Shown piece after piece: positions 35,495 to 37,957 of a DNA stretch of 37,957 nt. A model generated the notes under the pieces. The model ran no database searches and was not told where the DNA came from. It saw only the letters and a list, made by a program, of their open reading frames with translations. Numbering within the stretch: position 1 is the first letter of the stretch; the number at the start of each line of letters is the position of its first letter. The translations under genes and the position numbers were made by a program. The stretch spans positions 1-37,957 of the forward strand of contig JACMRD010000239.1 in assembly GCA_014376645.1 (NCBI GenBank), read 5' to 3'. Source of the DNA: Herminiimonas sp. GTDB taxonomy: Bacteria; Pseudomonadota; Gammaproteobacteria; Burkholderiales; Burkholderiaceae_D.

Positions 35495-37768
35495 TCACGC
35501 CAGGCGCAGTGGCAGTTGGCGTAATCGCTGTCCGGTCAGTTGAAAGACCGCACTGGCAACCGCCGGCGCGACCGGCGGCACGCCCGGCTCACCAATTCCC
35601 TGGGGTGGCTGCGCACTCCGGATGATCACCGTCTCGACCAGCGGTGCCTGCGGCATGCGCAGCACCGGATAGCCGTCGTAGTTCTGCTGGACGATCTTGC
35701 CGGCAGCGACTGTGATTTCACCCAGCAGCGCTGCGCTGAGGCCGAAGGTCACCGCCGACTCCATCTGCTGCGCAATCAGGTTGGGATTGACGGCAATGCC
35801 GCAATCGACGGCACAGGTCACCTTGTGAACCCGGATCGCGCCGCCATCGACCGACACTTCGGCGACCTGCGCGACGATGCTGCCGAAGGATTGATGCAGC
35901 GCCACGCCATGGGCACGACCCGGAGCGGGACTGCCGGCAGCGGCGACGGCGGCGTCAAGCACGGCCAGATGACGCGGATGCTGCGTCAGCAGGCTGCGCC
36001 GGAAGGCCACGCCATCCTTGCCGGCGGCGTGGGCCAGCTCCTCGATGAAACTTTCCTTGAAAAATGCATTGTGCGAATGGCCGACCGAGCGCCAGTACCC
36101 GAGCGGCACGACGCTCGGCACGATCAGATGCGACACCCGCACGTTGGCCAGTTCATAGGGGAGATCGAACTCGCCCTCGGCAGTGCTCTTGTCGGGACCG
36201 GCGCCCGGAAAGCCGAAGGTGCGCTGCAAGACATGTTGCATCACCGACCCGGACGCCGAGCGGTTGTCATAGCCGACCACCTGCCCGGCGGCGTCGAGCA
36301 CGCCCGTAAAGCGCGCCAGGGCCGCCGGTCGGAAGACATCGTGGGTCATGTCCTGCTCGCGACTCCAGATGACCTGTACCGGGGCGCCGCCGGCCTGCAT
36401 CGCGATGGCCACCGCCTGCCGCACCATGTCGACTTCCAGACGGCGACCGAAACCGCCGCCCAGATACGGCACGTGCAAGGTGACGGCATCGGCATCGACC
36501 TGCGCCACCTTGGCGGCGGCCGCCACCGCCAGGCTCGGCACTTGGGTCCCGGTCCACACCGTGACCTTGCCGTCGCGGACCTGAGCGGTGCAGTTGATCG
36601 GTTCCATGGCGGCATGCGCCAGGAACGGCGCCCGGTATTGCGCGGTCACGGTGCGCGCACCGGGCGCTGCGACGGCCGGCTCGCCGCGCGCGTGATAGAC
36701 GTGCCCGCCGTCAGCATCGAGCCGCTGCGCCAGATCGGCAAACACCCCAGCGTCGGTCAGTGCGGCATTCGGCCCTGCGTCCCACTCCAGCGCCAGAGCG
36801 GCCAGCGCCTGTTGCGCCTGCCAAAAAGTACGGGCGACCACGGCCACACCCGCCACGCCGCCAGCGGCCACCGAGAAGTCCACTACCCGCACCACGCCGG
36901 GCATGGATTGGGGCGCTGCCACGGCCTTGGTATCGAGTGGCTTGAGGGTGCCGCCAAGCGTCGGCGTCATGCGCAGCGCCGCGTAGAGCAGCCCGGGCGG
37001 CCGCACGTCGATGCCAAAGACCGCGCTGCCATCGACCTTGACCCGCGCGTCGCGCCGGGGCTGCGGCGTACCGATCAGCGTGAACGCCTGCGGCGGCTTG
37101 GGCCGGATGTCGGCCGGCCGCGCGCCGGTCGCGGCAGCGGCAGCCAGTGCGCCATAGCCAGCCTGCCTGCCACTGGCGTGGCTGACGATGCCGCCCGCAG
37201 CACGGCATTCGGCAACCGGCACATTCCATTGCCGTGCCGCTGCCGCCACCAGCATGGCGCGGGCGGTGGCGCCAGCCTGGCGCATCGGCTCCCAGGCATC
37301 CTTGATGCTCGTCGATCCGCCGGTGACCATGATGCCAAGTTCGCGCGCTGTCTTAACGGTCAGCCAGTGCACCGTACGCTGCAGCATGCCGTGGTCATCC
37401 GGATGAAACGGCAAGCCATCCGGCAGGACCGCAACGTTGCCGAAAATGCGATCGATCGGCGCCTGAACGATCTGCACCATCGAAAGCGGCACGTCAAGCT
37501 CCTCGGCCACCAGCATCGGCAGCGCGGTATGCACGCCCTGTCCCATTTCGCTGCGCGGCATGGCCACCGTCACCATGCCGTTGCGGCCGATCTTGATCCA
37601 GCCGTTGAGCGCAACATCGCCGTCGATCAAAGGCAGCGGATGGTCGCCATCCAGTCGCTGGCGCGGCGGCAGTACACCCCATCCGACGGTCAGGGCTCCG
37701 GTCACGCCGAGGGCGGCGAGCAGGAAGCGGCGGCGAGCGGGCCGGCGCGGATCGGGTGAAGGCGTCAT
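35495..37768 (-). CDS. Xanthine dehydrogenase-family molybdopterin-binding subunit (isoquinoline 1-oxidoreductase beta-like), Tat-exported
   Basis: Tat-like signal RRPARRRFLLAALGVTG; MGQGVHTALPMLVAEELDV; YLGGGFGRRLEVDMV; QGIGEPGVPPVAPA (active-site Glu context). Confidence 0.92.
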   Translation of the reverse strand: MTPSPDPRRPARRRFLLAALGVTGALTVGWGVLPPRQRLDGDHPLPLIDGDVALNGWIKIGRNGMVTVAMPRSEMGQGVHTALPMLVAEELDVPLSMVQIVQAPIDRIFGNVAVLPDGLPFHPDDHGMLQRTVHWLTVKTARELGIMVTGGSTSIKDAWEPMRQAGATARAMLVAAAARQWNVPVAECRAAGGIVSHASGRQAGYGALAAAAATGARPADIRPKPPQAFTLIGTPQPRRDARVKVDGSAVFGIDVRPPGLLYAALRMTPTLGGTLKPLDTKAVAAPQSMPGVVRVVDFSVAAGGVAGVAVVARTFWQAQQALAALALEWDAGPNAALTDAGVFADLAQRLDADGGHVYHARGEPAVAAPGARTVTAQYRAPFLAHAAMEPINCTAQVRDGKVTVWTGTQVPSLAVAAAAKVAQVDADAVTLHVPYLGGGFGRRLEVDMVRQAVAIAMQAGGAPVQVIWSREQDMTHDVFRPAALARFTGVLDAAGQVVGYDNRSASGSVMQHVLQRTFGFPGAGPDKSTAEGEFDLPYELANVRVSHLIVPSVVPLGYWRSVGHSHNAFFKESFIEELAHAAGKDGVAFRRSLLTQHPRHLAVLDAAVAAAGSPAPGRAHGVALHQSFGSIVAQVAEVSVDGGAIRVHKVTCAVDCGIAVNPNLIAQQMESAVTFGLSAALLGEITVAAGKIVQQNYDGYPVLRMPQAPLVETVIIRSAQPPQGIGEPGVPPVAPAVASAVFQLTGQRLRQLPLRLA

Positions 37769-37894
37769 GGATGACCTTGATGAAGTCCGTGGTCTGGCTA
37801 TCGTAACTTGTTTCCGTTATGAACCACGACTGCTGAAGGCGATGTCAGAGCGGCCGGGCGCTGGTTGACACAACCATGTCATTCGTTGACGCAC

Positions 37895-37925
37895 AATGAA
37901 AAACGCAGCCTTGAACGAGCTGCGT
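37895..37925 (-). terminator. Terminator-like hairpin for a minus-strand gene to the right of the window
   Basis: ACGCAGC/GCTGCGT 7-bp stem (37903-37909/37919-37925) followed on the minus strand by tttttc. Confidence 0.5.
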
Positions 37926-37957
37926 GGAAATTCCTACGGCTTCACCCGGTCTCAGAA

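Noticed and set aside
35540-37759. 739-aa plus-strand ORF antisense to nearly the whole molybdopterin subunit gene
   Set aside because: Its sequence is His/Arg/Gly-rich without recognisable domains and mirrors a high-GC coding gene; typical shadow ORF.

Overview
The window is a conserved chromosomal segment from a betaproteobacterium. Protein content and gene order suggest Burkholderiales, probably near Oxalobacteraceae (inference). Almost all of it is housekeeping: tRNA-Thr(TGT), sspB-sspA, the cytochrome bc1 operon (petABC), mscL, a DegS/HtrA-like protease, a DUF2461 protein, tatCBA, a HIT protein, a nearly complete histidine operon (hisE, I, F, A, H, B, C, D, G), murA, bolA, a YadGH-like ABC-2 transporter, the mla lipid-trafficking cluster (mlaB, C, A, D, E, F) and gltDB. 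The accessory content is limited to four items. First, a solitary YhdJ-like beta-class DNA methyltransferase lies between hisD and hisC, with no restriction enzyme nearby. Second, a RAYT (REP-associated tyrosine transposase) gene upstream of gltB is bracketed by inverted 'GGGACAGAGT'-type motifs and hairpins. Third, an HDOD protein and a PAS-GGDEF-EAL protein are adjacent. Fourth, a Tat-signal molybdopterin-binding oxidoreductase large subunit has no visible FeS partner. I found no CRISPR array, prophage, or clear multi-gene defence or biosynthetic system. The best candidates for something undescribed are the his-operon methyltransferase and the RAYT/repeat unit.
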